A DNA stretch of 64,000 bases from Olsenella profusa F0195 (GCF_000468755.1 NZ_AWEZ01000045.1:208713-272712), one strand, 5' to 3'. Positions 9,293 to 18,639 are shown, counted from the stretch's first letter. The notes: generated by a model not told the origin, from the sequence alone. Program-made: numbers and translations.

Positions 9293-10042
9293 TCATCGCT
9301 GCGGGGGATCGTCGCGCAGCCGGGCGCGCGCCTCGCTCCAATGGGGATGGTATTGGCCCATGAGCCTGTAGAAGTTCTGGTTGTGGCTGGGTTCAAGCAG
9401 GTGGCAGAGCTCGTGGACGACCACGGACTCCAGGCAGGGGGGCTCGCGGTAGGCCAGCTCAAGGTTGATGGTGATGTCGCCCGTGCGTACGTTGCAGGAA
9501 CCCCAGCGGCTCGTCATGCGACGTATGCGCGTGCGTGCGTGACGTACGTCCATCGCGCGCTCATACCGATAGAAGAGCTCCTTGAGCCTGTCCGCGAGCA
9601 TGCGCTTGGCCAGCGCGTCGACGGTGGCGCGGACGCCGTCCACGTACGGGCTCCCCTCGGGGAGACCCACCCACAGCACATCCCCATCCAATCGCGCGAG
9701 GCGGCGTGGCGCCACCTGAACCGAGAGGACGTACGTGGTTCCGAGCAGGACTATGCGGCTACCATTCTGCCAGCGCGTTCGCTCGTGCAGGGAGCGGTCC
9801 CTCATCTCCCGAAGTCGCCCGTCAATCCAATCGGCGCGCCCCATCACCATGCGCTCAAGGTCTTGCGCACCCACGCGCAGAGGCGCGCTGATGCGGAGCG
9901 TGCCGTCGGGACGCACGCGCATGTTGATGTGGCGCACGCCGCCACGATGGAGCGCTACGTCATAGGGGCCCATGCGAACCATGCGCTCGCGCTCTGTCCC
10001 ACCACATGCGACCATTGACCATCTTTTCGTGTGCTTCGCCAT
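9293..10042 (-). CDS. YgjP-like (DUF45) zinc metallopeptidase
   Basis: Up to 249 residues. The C-terminal half has the DUF45/YgjP signature: VVHELCHLLEPSHNQNFY, where the two His of HELCH and a Glu would bind zinc, followed by the conserved Tyr-His-Pro-His-Trp near the end and RWGSCN further upstream. The physiological substrate of this family is unknown. The start is uncertain: the ATG at 10042 has no clear ribosome site, and internal ATGs at 10015 and about 9982 are alternatives. It is transcribed divergently from the cyclo-ligase gene. Confidence 0.85.
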   Translation of the reverse strand: MAKHTKRWSMVACGGTERERMVRMGPYDVALHRGGVRHINMRVRPDGTLRISAPLRVGAQDLERMVMGRADWIDGRLREMRDRSLHERTRWQNGSRIVLLGTTYVLSVQVAPRRLARLDGDVLWVGLPEGSPYVDGVRATVDALAKRMLADRLKELFYRYERAMDVRHARTRIRRMTSRWGSCNVRTGDITINLELAYREPPCLESVVVHELCHLLEPSHNQNFYRLMGQYHPHWSEARARLRDDPPQR

Positions 10043-10072
10043 TTGACAGAACTTTGATCAGGAGTCTAGGCT
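10043..10072 (+). promoter_or_regulatory. Candidate promoter of the cyclo-ligase gene
   Basis: A consensus -35 TTGACA (10043-10048) is followed after 18 bases by TAGGCT (10067-10072). A small perfect hairpin, AGGCTA-TCG-TAGCCT (10068-10082), overlaps the -10 region and could be an operator or a 5' stem. It is about 40 bases upstream of the ATG at 10114. Confidence 0.45.
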
Positions 10073-10113
10073 ATCGTAGCCTCAGTTGTTTTGTACATTG
10101 CGTAGGAGATGGG

Positions 10114-10728
10114 ATGATGGCAAGCTCTCGGGGTGAGGACGCCAGCAAGGATGCGTTGCGTAATGGTTACATCACTGCGTGCGATGGCCTTTCGTCCCGC
10201 ATACGCAAGCGTATGGACAGCGAGCTTCTCGTCCATCTGATCAACCTCTCCGAACTGCGCCGTGCGCATGTGCTCTTGGGCTATGTCCCCTATCGCGGCG
10301 AGGTCGATTGCATGCCCGTCATGGAGGACGCCCTCTCTCGGGGCGTTGCCGTCGGGTTGCCCAAGGCAACCAACGACGAGCGGTCGCTGAGGTTTGTGCG
10401 GGTGGACTCCCTCTCCCATCTCAGGCGGGGCCCTCGTGGCTTCCTCGAGCCGCACCCACGTCACAGTGAGCCTCTGGACACGAACGACAGGGAGTCGGTC
10501 TGCCTCGTGCCCGGTCTGGTCTTTGACGCGCGCGGCTATCGCATAGGCTACGGCGCAGGCTACTATGACAACTTCCTGAGGTGGTATCCCGGACTTAAGG
10601 TGGGCGTCGCCCGCAGCCTGCAGGTAAGCGGGAGCCCCCTTCCCATAGAAGCGCACGACGTGCCCGTCGACACGCTCGTGAGCGATGCCGCCATCTGGCA
10701 GTGCCGCAGGGAGCACGATCTGGCCTAG
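10114..10728 (+). CDS. 5-formyltetrahydrofolate cyclo-ligase
   Basis: ATP-dependent conversion of 5-formyl-THF to 5,10-methenyl-THF, returning the storage folate to one-carbon metabolism. The product has 204 residues. The family fingerprint is near the C-terminus: PGLVFDARGYRIGYGAGYYD, with the glycine-rich phosphate loop. TAGGAG at 10103-10108 precedes two tandem in-frame ATGs at 10114 and 10117, and either may be used. Its 3' end overlaps the convergent EIIB-AroQ gene by four bases. Confidence 0.92.
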   Translation: MMASSRGEDASKDALRNGYITACDGLSSRIRKRMDSELLVHLINLSELRRAHVLLGYVPYRGEVDCMPVMEDALSRGVAVGLPKATNDERSLRFVRVDSLSHLRRGPRGFLEPHPRHSEPLDTNDRESVCLVPGLVFDARGYRIGYGAGYYDNFLRWYPGLKVGVARSLQVSGSPLPIEAHDVPVDTLVSDAAIWQCRREHDLA

Positions 10729-11684
10729 CCCCTGCCCGTGTGGGGATGCGGCGTGAGGGGGCTGCCACCCTCCCGTGCGTCCCCCAGATGGTCGGCAAGG
10801 CTTCTGATGGCGTGCGCATAGCCTTGGATGCCCTCGCCCGCGATGGTCTCGAGACAGGCGGAACGCAGGTAGGAGACCTGTCGAAAGTCCTCTCGCATAT
10901 CCACCCGTGAGATGTGAACCTCTATGGTGGGTATCGAGACAGCCCTGAGGGCGTCAAGGAGGGCAACCGAGGTGTGCGTGTACGCTGCGGGGTTGATGAC
11001 GATGCCATCAAAGACGCCATAGGCATCCTGGATGGTATCAACGATGTCTCCCTCATGGTTTGACTGGAAGCAGGTGCAGCGAGCGAACCCAGCCTCGTGC
11101 GCCGTCGTGTGGCACAGTTCGAGGAGGGTGTCAAAGCTCTCGCTACCGTAGAGGTCAGGCTCCCTAATGCCCAGCATGTTGATGTTGGGGCCGTTCACGA
11201 CAAGCAGGGCGGGTCGCCCCGTGGGCTCGCCCGCGTCCTCTTCCTCCTCGGCGTCCGCCAGCAGCGACGCAAGGAAGTCCACCTCGTCATGGGCGTCGTC
11301 CTCGTCGTCCGCATCAAGCGTGGAGGAGACGAGTGTCCCGACGTCCTCCTCGCCATGCGACCCTCGAATGACGCTCACCTTGAGACGATGCTCCTGGTTG
11401 GCCGGGGCATCCTCGGTGTCCACGCCCCCATTCGTCCCGCAGAGCTGTGACACGGCGTCGTACACGCTGTGCACCGCATTGGGGCCAAAGACCACCTCTA
11501 TGCCGCTGTGCCCCCGCTTGGTTATGCCCAGCACGCCAGGGACGTCAAAGAGGGCCGTCTGGTCAACCTTGTCTGGGTCGACGAGTGCCAGCCTCAGGCG
11601 TGTCATGCAGAGCGTGCTGGAGACGACGTTCTGTGCGCCGCCAACGCTTTGGAGCACCTTGCTCGCCACTGCATCCACATCCAT
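10725..11684 (-). CDS. aroQ: PTS EIIB domain fused to type II 3-dehydroquinate dehydratase
   Basis: A 319-residue two-domain protein. Residues 1-83 form a glucose-family PTS EIIB domain with the phosphorylatable Cys26 in the CMTRLR motif and the closing GIEVVFGPNA strand. Residues 84-157 are an Asp/Glu-rich linker. Residues 158-305 are a complete type II dehydroquinase: NGPNINMLG, Arg174 and Tyr179 in REPDLYG, QSNHEGDI, NPAAYTHTS and the catalytic His257 in EVHISR. It supplies the third shikimate step missing from the adjacent operon. The start at 11684 follows GGAGGTG; an in-frame ATG at 11702 lies upstream of that site. No stop or frameshift separates the domains. Confidence 0.9.
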   Translation of the reverse strand: MDVDAVASKVLQSVGGAQNVVSSTLCMTRLRLALVDPDKVDQTALFDVPGVLGITKRGHSGIEVVFGPNAVHSVYDAVSQLCGTNGGVDTEDAPANQEHRLKVSVIRGSHGEEDVGTLVSSTLDADDEDDAHDEVDFLASLLADAEEEEDAGEPTGRPALLVVNGPNINMLGIREPDLYGSESFDTLLELCHTTAHEAGFARCTCFQSNHEGDIVDTIQDAYGVFDGIVINPAAYTHTSVALLDALRAVSIPTIEVHISRVDMREDFRQVSYLRSACLETIAGEGIQGYAHAIRSLADHLGDAREGGSPLTPHPHTGRG

Positions 11685-11780
11685 ACCGGGCACCTCCGCC
11701 ATTCATGCGTACCGTCACCGTTCCGAGTATAGGCAGCGCCGCAAAGGTACCTTGTCATACTTTCGGCGAGCGTCGGGGTC

Positions 11781-13085
11781 TCAAAACGCAGATGAGGGAT
11801 GGGAGAGGAGTCTCTGTATGAGTTGCGCGTCCGATGCGGCCGACCCCGTGCAGTCGATCGTGACGTCCGCCCATCGCTCGTAGAGGGCCGTGCGCTCGGC
11901 GGCCAGGGCCTCGATGCCCCGCGAGATGGAGAGGGGGCGACCCTCGCTCGAGAGCTCGGCAAGCGGGCGTCTGATGAGAACGATGGTCGCGTTCTGGTGA
12001 AGGAGCCGATAGTTCTCGGGACGCGTGACGATGCCGCCACCACAGGCGATCACCATGCCCGAGCGGGCACCATAGTTGCTGGCGACGGCAGTCTCGATGG
12101 CCCTGAAGGCATCCTCGCCGTCACGCTTGATGATGTCCTCGGGCGATGCCTGCCTGAGCCGGATGGCCTCGTCGAGGTCGACAAAGGGGCGCCTCATCAG
12201 ACGGGCCAGGCTCCTGCCCGTGCTGCTCTTCCCTGAGCCAGGCATGCCTATGAGGGCCACGTTGAGGTGGCGTGCGCGCAGGGAGGCGACCAGGGCATCC
12301 ATGCGCTTGCCTGGAATCGTGCCTCCTTGGAAGAGCTCGCTGGATCGGACGGCCTGCCCCACCAGCATGGCAAGGCCCGACTCGCAGGGGATGCCGCACT
12401 CCTCCGCCATGAGGCAGAGCCCCGTGCGCAGGGGGTTGTAGACCACGTCCAGGATGCCGCCGAGATGGGGCAGTCCATCCAGATGGCGCCTTGAGAGCGG
12501 CGAGGCGGGGCAGGTGGGACACATGCCCACGGGCGTTGCGTTGACCACGAGGGTCGTGTCACCCTGTCGCTCGACGAGGGTGTCGTAGGTGTTCGCGCCC
12601 GTGCGGGAGATGACCGTCACGTGGGCGCCGGCATCGGAAAGCGCGGCCTGGACGGCCTGGCTCGCCCCCCCCGATCCCAACACGAGCGCCCTTGTGCCCG
12701 CGAGCGCCCCTTCGGCGGGAGCCCCCCACACGCGACGGGCGAACCTGTCGAGCATCCACGCGAAGCCGGCGTAGTCCGTGTTGTCGGCATAGATGCTGCC
12801 GTCAGGCCTCCGCACGAGCGTGTTGGCCACACCGAGGCGTCGCGCCCGCACGCTTGCCTCGTCGGCAAGCTCGAAGGCCCTGCGCTTGTAGGGTATGGTC
12901 ACGTTGATGCCACGCCAGCTTCCGGCGCGGACGAATGACTCGACGTCCTCGGGCTCACGCTCGAAGAGCTCATAGGGGGCCGACCCCAGCTCCGTGTGAA
13001 TGGCTGGCGACCAACTGTGCCCCAGCGTACGACCCAGAAGGCCAAAGGGCGCATCCACTTGGGACGATGGGCTCTCGGCGGGCAT
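11781..13085 (-). CDS. aroE-aroK: Bifunctional shikimate dehydrogenase / shikimate kinase
   Basis: A 434-residue fusion covering steps four and five of the shikimate pathway. Residues 1 to about 265 are AroE: GHSWSPAIH at the substrate site, the Lys of INVTIPYKR, the Asp of ADNTDY, and the NADP loop LGSGGASQA. Residues about 272-434 are AroK: P-loop GMPGSGKSS, the shikimate-binding DLDEAI and CGGGIVTR. The ATG overlaps the pheA stop (TGATG), which points to translational coupling. It is the last gene of the minus-strand aromatic operon. Confidence 0.95.
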   Translation of the reverse strand: MPAESPSSQVDAPFGLLGRTLGHSWSPAIHTELGSAPYELFEREPEDVESFVRAGSWRGINVTIPYKRRAFELADEASVRARRLGVANTLVRRPDGSIYADNTDYAGFAWMLDRFARRVWGAPAEGALAGTRALVLGSGGASQAVQAALSDAGAHVTVISRTGANTYDTLVERQGDTTLVVNATPVGMCPTCPASPLSRRHLDGLPHLGGILDVVYNPLRTGLCLMAEECGIPCESGLAMLVGQAVRSSELFQGGTIPGKRMDALVASLRARHLNVALIGMPGSGKSSTGRSLARLMRRPFVDLDEAIRLRQASPEDIIKRDGEDAFRAIETAVASNYGARSGMVIACGGGIVTRPENYRLLHQNATIVLIRRPLAELSSEGRPLSISRGIEALAAERTALYERWADVTIDCTGSAASDAQLIQRLLSHPSSAF

Positions 13086-14230
13086 CAGATGACCTCCGCA
13101 TAGCTACCCAGATAGCGCAGTTCCTGGCAGCTGCCCTCGAGGGTGCGCATGAGCCTGAGGAACTCGGGGGACGTCGCATCTGCGGCAAGGTCGAAGTAGA
13201 ACATGAACTCGAAGTCGCGGTCGGGGATGGGACGGCTCTCCAGCTTGGTGATGTTGATGTCGAGCGCATAGAAGGTGCCGAGCACCTTGTAGAGGGCGCC
13301 TGGCTCGTGGTCAAGCACGAGCATGAGCGTCGTCTTGTCCGCGCCCGGGTAGATGACGAGGTCCTTGGCGATGCACGCGAAGCGCGTGTAGTTGTTGTCC
13401 TGGTCCTGCACGTTGCGGGCGAGCACGTTGAGCCCGTAGAGGTCGGCGCACGCCCGCGACGCCAGCGCGGCGATGCCCCCGTCCGGGCTCTCTGCGACCC
13501 TGCGCGAGGCCGAGGCGGTGTTCTCGCAGGCATGGACGCACACGCCCCCGAGCCCCGCGAGGAACCCCTCGCACTGCCTGATGGCCTGCTCATGGCTGTA
13601 GACGTCCGTGATGTCCGCCAGGGTGCAGCCGGGCTTGGCGAGCAGGTTGTGGTCTATCTTCACGCGACAGCTGCGCGCGATGTGGAAGTCGTGGCGCATC
13701 ATGAGGTCAAAGACCTGGTTGACCGAACCGGCCGTGCTGTTTTCCAAGGGCAGTATGCCGTATTGGCAGAGGCCCTCCTCGACAGCCTTGAAGACGCCCT
13801 CGAAGCTGTCGAAGTAGGTGATGTCCGCATGGCGGAAGAGACGATCGGCGGCGATCTGCTGGTAGGCGCCCTCGCTACCCTGCGTCGCCACGAACGCGCT
13901 GGTGGGAAACGATCGCGGCATGGCGCCGAGGGCCTGGGTGATGGCATCGGAGATGTGCGTGTCGATGCCCAGGTGCTGGGACTGTCGGGCACGGGAGATG
14001 GACATGAGCAGCTCCATCAGGACGGCCGTCTGGTCCTTGAGGCCCTCTGGGGCGCGCTGCATGGCGCAGCGCACGACGGCACGCTCACGCGAGCGGTCGA
14101 GCACGGGGATGCCATGGGCCGCCTTGTATGCCGCAACCCTGTCGGCGCAGTCCATGCGCTCTACGAGGAGATCCACCATCTGGCGGTCGATCCTATCGAT
14201 ATCCTGGCGAATCTGTCGGAGGTCTTCCAC
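13085..14230 (-). CDS. pheA: Bifunctional chorismate mutase / prephenate dehydratase (P-protein)
   Basis: Makes phenylpyruvate from chorismate by way of prephenate. The 381 residues divide into an all-helical AroQ-class mutase (about 1-90; IRQDIDRIDRQMVDLLVER), a prephenate dehydratase domain (about 105-290; GSEGAYQQIA, NSTAGSVNQVFDL and the TRF motif in NNYTRFA), and a C-terminal ACT domain with GALY and ESRP motifs that normally confers phenylalanine feedback control. Translation starts at GTG, preceded by AGGAG. It sits between aroC and aroE-aroK. Confidence 0.96.
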   Translation of the reverse strand: MEDLRQIRQDIDRIDRQMVDLLVERMDCADRVAAYKAAHGIPVLDRSRERAVVRCAMQRAPEGLKDQTAVLMELLMSISRARQSQHLGIDTHISDAITQALGAMPRSFPTSAFVATQGSEGAYQQIAADRLFRHADITYFDSFEGVFKAVEEGLCQYGILPLENSTAGSVNQVFDLMMRHDFHIARSCRVKIDHNLLAKPGCTLADITDVYSHEQAIRQCEGFLAGLGGVCVHACENTASASRRVAESPDGGIAALASRACADLYGLNVLARNVQDQDNNYTRFACIAKDLVIYPGADKTTLMLVLDHEPGALYKVLGTFYALDINITKLESRPIPDRDFEFMFYFDLAADATSPEFLRLMRTLEGSCQELRYLGSYAEVI

Positions 14231-14239
14231 AGGTGCTCC

Positions 14240-15358
14240 TTAGGCGTTGCGTCGGGCGTGCTCGGGAGGGAAGGAGAGCCAGGCGTCCAGCAGGGCAAGC
14301 GCGCAGGTGGCCTCCACCACGGGGACGGCGCGCGGTGCGATGCAGGGGTCGTGGCGCCCGGCGACCTCCACGGTGTCATCCTTTCCGCGCGCCATGTCAA
14401 TCGTCTGCTGGGGACGGCTGATGCTTGAGGTGGGCTTGATGGCGACGCGCAGGATGATGGGGGCACCGGTGCTGAGGCCCCCCAGGATGCCCCCCGCGTT
14501 GTTGCTCGTGGGCATCACCTCGGACCCATCGGTGTGCCAGGGGTCGTTGTCCTCGCTGCCGCGCAGGCGGGCCGCCGCAAAGCCCGCACCGAATTCCACG
14601 CCCTTGATGGCGGGGATGCCAAAGAGCGCCCGGGCAAGCAGGTTCTCCAGGCCGTCGAACATGGGCGAGCCCACACCCGCGGGAAGTCCGGTGGCCACGC
14701 ATTCGATGGTCCCGCCAACGGAGTCCTGGTCCCCGCGCGCGGCATCGATGGCCTGCGCCATGCGCCTCGCCACGGCAGAGTCGATGGTGGTGAGGGGCCG
14801 CGCCGCGGTCACCGCCTCCAGCTGTCGGTCGAGCACGGTGCCGGGCAGGGGGGCGAAGGGCTCGTCTTCCACCTCCGCAATGCTCGCAAGGTGTGCCGCC
14901 ACACGCACGCCGCGTTCGCCCAGGATGGCACGGGCGATCCCACCTGCGGCACACAGTGGCGCCGTGAGCCTGCCCGAGAAGTGCCCGCCACCGCGGACGT
15001 CCTGGCTGCCGCCCCATTTCGCCTGGGCAGGCCAGTCCGCGTGACCGGGCCGGGGATGGGTGAGGAGCCTATCATAGTCCTGCGAGCGGGTGTTGGTGTT
15101 CTCTATGAGCAGGGCAAGCGGTGCGCCGCAGGTGTCTCCCCGCACATTGAGCCCAGCGACGACCTTGACGGCATCGGGCTCCGCGCGCGGCGTGGTCCAG
15201 CTGCCCTGTCCGGGCGCCCTGCGCGCCATGAAGGCGGCAAGCGCATCGAGGTCGACGTGATGGCCGGAGGGGAGCCCCTCCACCACGCAGCCGATCCCAG
15301 CCGAGTGTGACTGCCCAAAGATGCTCACGCGCAGGGTGTTCCCAAAGGAGGATGGCAT
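14240..15358 (-). CDS. aroC: Chorismate synthase
   Basis: FMN-dependent final step to chorismate (EPSP to chorismate). The product has 372 residues. The N-terminus has FGNTLRVSIFGQSHSAGIG, the family's first signature with the catalytic His. Later come the Arg/Ser-rich FMN region and NNAGGILGG. The start at 15358 is chosen because the conserved domain begins immediately after it and aroA ends four bases upstream; an in-frame ATG at 15406 would extend into aroA. It stops 9 bases before the pheA GTG. Confidence 0.95.
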   Translation of the reverse strand: MPSSFGNTLRVSIFGQSHSAGIGCVVEGLPSGHHVDLDALAAFMARRAPGQGSWTTPRAEPDAVKVVAGLNVRGDTCGAPLALLIENTNTRSQDYDRLLTHPRPGHADWPAQAKWGGSQDVRGGGHFSGRLTAPLCAAGGIARAILGERGVRVAAHLASIAEVEDEPFAPLPGTVLDRQLEAVTAARPLTTIDSAVARRMAQAIDAARGDQDSVGGTIECVATGLPAGVGSPMFDGLENLLARALFGIPAIKGVEFGAGFAAARLRGSEDNDPWHTDGSEVMPTSNNAGGILGGLSTGAPIILRVAIKPTSSISRPQQTIDMARGKDDTVEVAGRHDPCIAPRAVPVVEATCALALLDAWLSFPPEHARRNA

Positions 15359-15362
15359 GCTG

Positions 15363-16664
15363 CTACTCACTTTCCGTCGCCGTGCCGCCAAGGCGTCTGA
15401 AGTCATCGAAGAAGGCGGGGTAGGATTTCCGTACGCACTCTGCGCCCAGGATGGTGGTGGGGCCTGTGGCGGTGGCGCCGGCCACGGCCGCCATCATGGC
15501 GATGCGATGGTCATTGGCCGCATCCACGATGCCCCCTCTGAGGCGTGGGACGCCGTGGATGGCAAGGCCGTCCCCATTGATGGAGACCATGCCACCCATC
15601 GCGTTCAGGGCTGACGAGACGGTCTCGAGGCGGTCTGACTCCTTGAGCCTCAGACGCTCGGCATGGATGATGCGTGTGGTCCCCGTGCACGTGGATGCCA
15701 CCGCCGCGAGGGGCGGTACGAGGTCGGGCACGTCGGCGGCGTCGATGGTGCGACCCGTGAGCGCGCCTCCGCGCGCCTCGGCCGTCGTGCCCTCCTGCCG
15801 CACGTGCGCGCCCAGCGAGGCCAGCGTCAGGAGGATGGCGCGGTCTCCCTGGTGGGAGCGCCCCTCCAGCCCGGAGACCCGTATGCCACGGCCGAGGGCG
15901 CCAGCGCAGAGCCAGGAGGCCGCACAGGACCAATCGCCCTCCACCCGCACCTCGTCGGGACCTGCGGGGCGCGCGTCCGCGGCGATGGTGAGCGAGAGGT
16001 AGTCCCTGCCACCACGTGACGTCTCCGCCTCCGTGACGCCCACGCCAAAGGTGCCCAGGGCATCCAGCGTGAGCCTGATGTAGGAGAGCGACTCGATGGG
16101 CCGCTCCACGAGTATCGTCACGCGTTCGGTGAGTATGCACGCGGCGAGCAGGAGACCTGTCACAAACTGCGACGAGACCGTGCCGGGGAGCGTGAACGTG
16201 CCACCGGTGAGTGGGCCCGAGACGGTGAGGGGAAACGACCCCGGTGCCGAGAGGCGGGCATGGTGCGCGCAGAGCTCCTCCCATAGCGGCGAGAGCGGGC
16301 GCTTGGCCAGCCTGCCGTGTCCCTGGATGCTGCCGCCCCCGAGAGCGCAGAGCACAGGGAGCATGAAGCGCAGCGTGGAGCCGGACTCGCCGCAGTCGAG
16401 GCGTGCCCCTTCGGGAATCCTCAGCCCCGCCCCGTCTCGGGGAATCGGCACCACGCGAAAGCCGATGCGCGTGCGCGTGACGCGTGCGCCCAATGCCGAC
16501 AGGCAGGTAGCCGTGGCGTCGATGTCCCTTGATGTGGTGGGGCAGAGCAGCGTGGTCGTCCTATCCCTGAGCGCGGCGAGCACGAGCAGGCGATGCGCCA
16601 CGGACTTCGAGGCGATAGCCCCTATCGTCCCAGCGAGGGGGGAGGGCTCGATGGTGACCCTCAT
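15363..16664 (-). CDS. aroA: 3-phosphoshikimate 1-carboxyvinyltransferase (EPSP synthase)
   Basis: Transfers enolpyruvyl from PEP to shikimate-3-phosphate. The product has 433 residues. Conserved blocks include SKSVAHRLLVLAAL near the N-terminus, the family motif CGESGSTLRF (about residues 86-95) and RLKESDRLETV near residue 340. The start at 16664 overlaps the aroB stop by four bases (ATGA), arguing for coupled translation. The open frame continues upstream without a stop to 16931, but that part lies inside aroB and is not conserved. Confidence 0.96.
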   Translation of the reverse strand: MRVTIEPSPLAGTIGAIASKSVAHRLLVLAALRDRTTTLLCPTTSRDIDATATCLSALGARVTRTRIGFRVVPIPRDGAGLRIPEGARLDCGESGSTLRFMLPVLCALGGGSIQGHGRLAKRPLSPLWEELCAHHARLSAPGSFPLTVSGPLTGGTFTLPGTVSSQFVTGLLLAACILTERVTILVERPIESLSYIRLTLDALGTFGVGVTEAETSRGGRDYLSLTIAADARPAGPDEVRVEGDWSCAASWLCAGALGRGIRVSGLEGRSHQGDRAILLTLASLGAHVRQEGTTAEARGGALTGRTIDAADVPDLVPPLAAVASTCTGTTRIIHAERLRLKESDRLETVSSALNAMGGMVSINGDGLAIHGVPRLRGGIVDAANDHRIAMMAAVAGATATGPTTILGAECVRKSYPAFFDDFRRLGGTATESE

Positions 16665-17755
16665 CGCGACACACCGCAGCCAAGGCCAACCAGGTCGGCG
16701 AGCTCCTGGGCACTGACCGTCCTGATCTCCACCACGCCGATGGCGCGCGGCACCACGACGTTGAAGGAGTCCCCATGGCGCTTCTTGTCGTGCAGCACGA
16801 GCGACATGATGCGTCCATGGGAGAGCCTGGTGTCCGTGGGAAGCCCGTAGGCATCCACGACACGCTCGATGTCGTCCGCCACGTCCTGCGGGCACCATCC
16901 GCACGCAGCCGCGGCGCGCGCCATGCAGCACATGCCTGCCGCCACGCTCGAGCCGTGCCCGAGGGTGAAGTCGCTTGCCGCCTCGATGGCGTGGCCGATA
17001 GTGTGTCCAAAGTTGAGGATCTGCCGCACGCCACCCTCGCGCTCGTCCGCGTCGACGACGTCGCGCTTGATCTCGACGTTGCGGGCGATGAGGGCCGCGC
17101 GCATGGCATGCCTGGCGCCGTTGGCGTTGAGGGGCTGCTCGGCGAGCTTCCTGAACAGCGTCGCGTCACGGATGACCCCGTGCTTGATCATCTCGCCGCA
17201 CGAATCGGTGAGCTGCTCGTGGGTGAGCGTATCCAGGCACTCGACGTCGGCGATGACGAGCGTTGGCTGGAAGAACGCTCCCGCGAGGTTCTTCCCGGCT
17301 GCGAGGTCGATGGCACACTTGCCACCCACCGAGGAGTCGACCATGGCCAAGAGCGAGGTAGGCACCTGTATGACGGCACACCCTCGCAGGTACAGGGCTG
17401 CGGCAAGGCCTGCGATGTCGCCCGTCACGCCACCGCCCACGGCGACGACCACGTCATCGCGGGTGAGCTCGGCAGCGGCGAGGCCCTCGAGAAGGGCGGA
17501 GAGGGTATGGATGTCCTTGCTGGCCTCGCCCGCCTCGAAGACCTGCACGTCCGTCGTGAAGCCCGCCCTCCGCAGCGAGCCGGTGATATCATCGGCATAG
17601 AGGGGGGCGACGTTGGAGTCGGAGATGACGTGCGCCCTGCGACCCCTGATGAGCCTGGCGGCGCGCGGTCCCACCTCGCCGAGGATGCCCTGGCCCACGA
17701 GGACCTCGTAGGACCTGGACGGCGTGTCCACTTGGATGACCCTGGTATCGCTCAT
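16661..17755 (-). CDS. aroB: 3-dehydroquinate synthase
   Basis: NAD- and metal-dependent cyclisation of DAHP to 3-dehydroquinate. The 364-residue product has the NAD-binding GGGVTGDIAGLAAALYLRG, then PTSLLAMVDSSVGGK, and the metal ligands Glu (CGEMIKHG), His (NFGHTIGHAIE) and His (LGHGSSVAAG). The ATG overlaps the tyrA stop by four bases. This tight packing continues through the operon and suggests coordinated synthesis of all steps. Confidence 0.97.
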   Translation of the reverse strand: MSDTRVIQVDTPSRSYEVLVGQGILGEVGPRAARLIRGRRAHVISDSNVAPLYADDITGSLRRAGFTTDVQVFEAGEASKDIHTLSALLEGLAAAELTRDDVVVAVGGGVTGDIAGLAAALYLRGCAVIQVPTSLLAMVDSSVGGKCAIDLAAGKNLAGAFFQPTLVIADVECLDTLTHEQLTDSCGEMIKHGVIRDATLFRKLAEQPLNANGARHAMRAALIARNVEIKRDVVDADEREGGVRQILNFGHTIGHAIEAASDFTLGHGSSVAAGMCCMARAAAACGWCPQDVADDIERVVDAYGLPTDTRLSHGRIMSLVLHDKKRHGDSFNVVVPRAIGVVEIRTVSAQELADLVGLGCGVSR

Positions 17756-18636
17756 CGTCCCTCAATCTTCCTCTTGATGCGGTCACCCTCAGAGAGCAGC
17801 TCCTCGAGCCGCTCGCCATCGTGCGTATCGAGCGCCTGCCTGTAGGCGGCGAGGTTGTCTATGAGCATGCCGATCTCCGTCGAGAGGTTGTCGGCGTCGT
17901 CAAGCATGAGCTCTCGCCACATGGGCGCGTTGAGGCGCGCCACGCGGGTGAGGTCGCGATAGGACCCTGCCGAGAATCCCTTGTGGTCGCGGGCCGAGGG
18001 GCTCTTCACGTAGGCGTTGGAGACCACATGGGCAAGCTGCGAGGTGAAGGCGATGACCTCGTCGTGCCGCTCGGCGCTCGTCACCGTGAAGCGACCGAAG
18101 CCGCACGGCTCGAGCAGCCGCTCGACACGGTCGAGGAGGTCGAGGCGGGCAAGGTCATCCAGGTCCTCGGGTGGCACCATCACCATGGGGGCACCCTTGA
18201 ACATGTTGGCGCGCGAGTGGGCATAGCCGGAGTACTGCGTGCCTGCCATGGGATGGCAGCCTACGAAGTGCCAGGCATGCCCCCGGGCGATCCTGAAGCA
18301 GGCGGAGCAGATGGTGCGCTTGACGCCCACGGTGTCTATGACGATGGCGTTGGGTGCCACGAGGTCCTGATGACCAACGATCCAGTCGATGGTCATCTGC
18401 GGATAGCCGGCGAGGATGACGAGCTCGCAGGTCCCAATGGTGTCATTGGTGAGCTCCGCGTCCACGGTGTCGATCATGGCGAGCTCGAGCGTGGCCCGCG
18501 TGCGGTTGCTGGCATAGACCTCGCGGCCGCCCTGGTGCAGGGCACGTGCGAACGAACCCCCCATAAGCCCCAGCCCCACGATGCCCACGCGGCCGCTCAC
18601 GAACGTTCCGACGTGCCCTCTCTCCCGCGTACCCAT
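17752..18636 (-). CDS. tyrA: Prephenate dehydrogenase
   Basis: Oxidative decarboxylation of prephenate to 4-hydroxyphenylpyruvate for tyrosine. The 294-residue product has the dinucleotide loop GIVGLGLMGGSFA (about residues 18-30) and the catalytic HPMAGTQYSGY, in which the usual Glu of HPMAGTE is Gln. It lacks a C-terminal ACT domain, so tyrosine feedback is not evident here. It starts three bases after the DAHP synthase stop. Confidence 0.93.
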   Translation of the reverse strand: MGTRERGHVGTFVSGRVGIVGLGLMGGSFARALHQGGREVYASNRTRATLELAMIDTVDAELTNDTIGTCELVILAGYPQMTIDWIVGHQDLVAPNAIVIDTVGVKRTICSACFRIARGHAWHFVGCHPMAGTQYSGYAHSRANMFKGAPMVMVPPEDLDDLARLDLLDRVERLLEPCGFGRFTVTSAERHDEVIAFTSQLAHVVSNAYVKSPSARDHKGFSAGSYRDLTRVARLNAPMWRELMLDDADNLSTEIGMLIDNLAAYRQALDTHDGERLEELLSEGDRIKRKIEGR

Positions 18637-18639
18637 GCG

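Noticed and set aside
12935..14428. A 497-codon plus-strand frame across aroE, pheA and aroC
   Set aside because: It lies antisense to three conserved genes and spans their junctions; no domain is visible.
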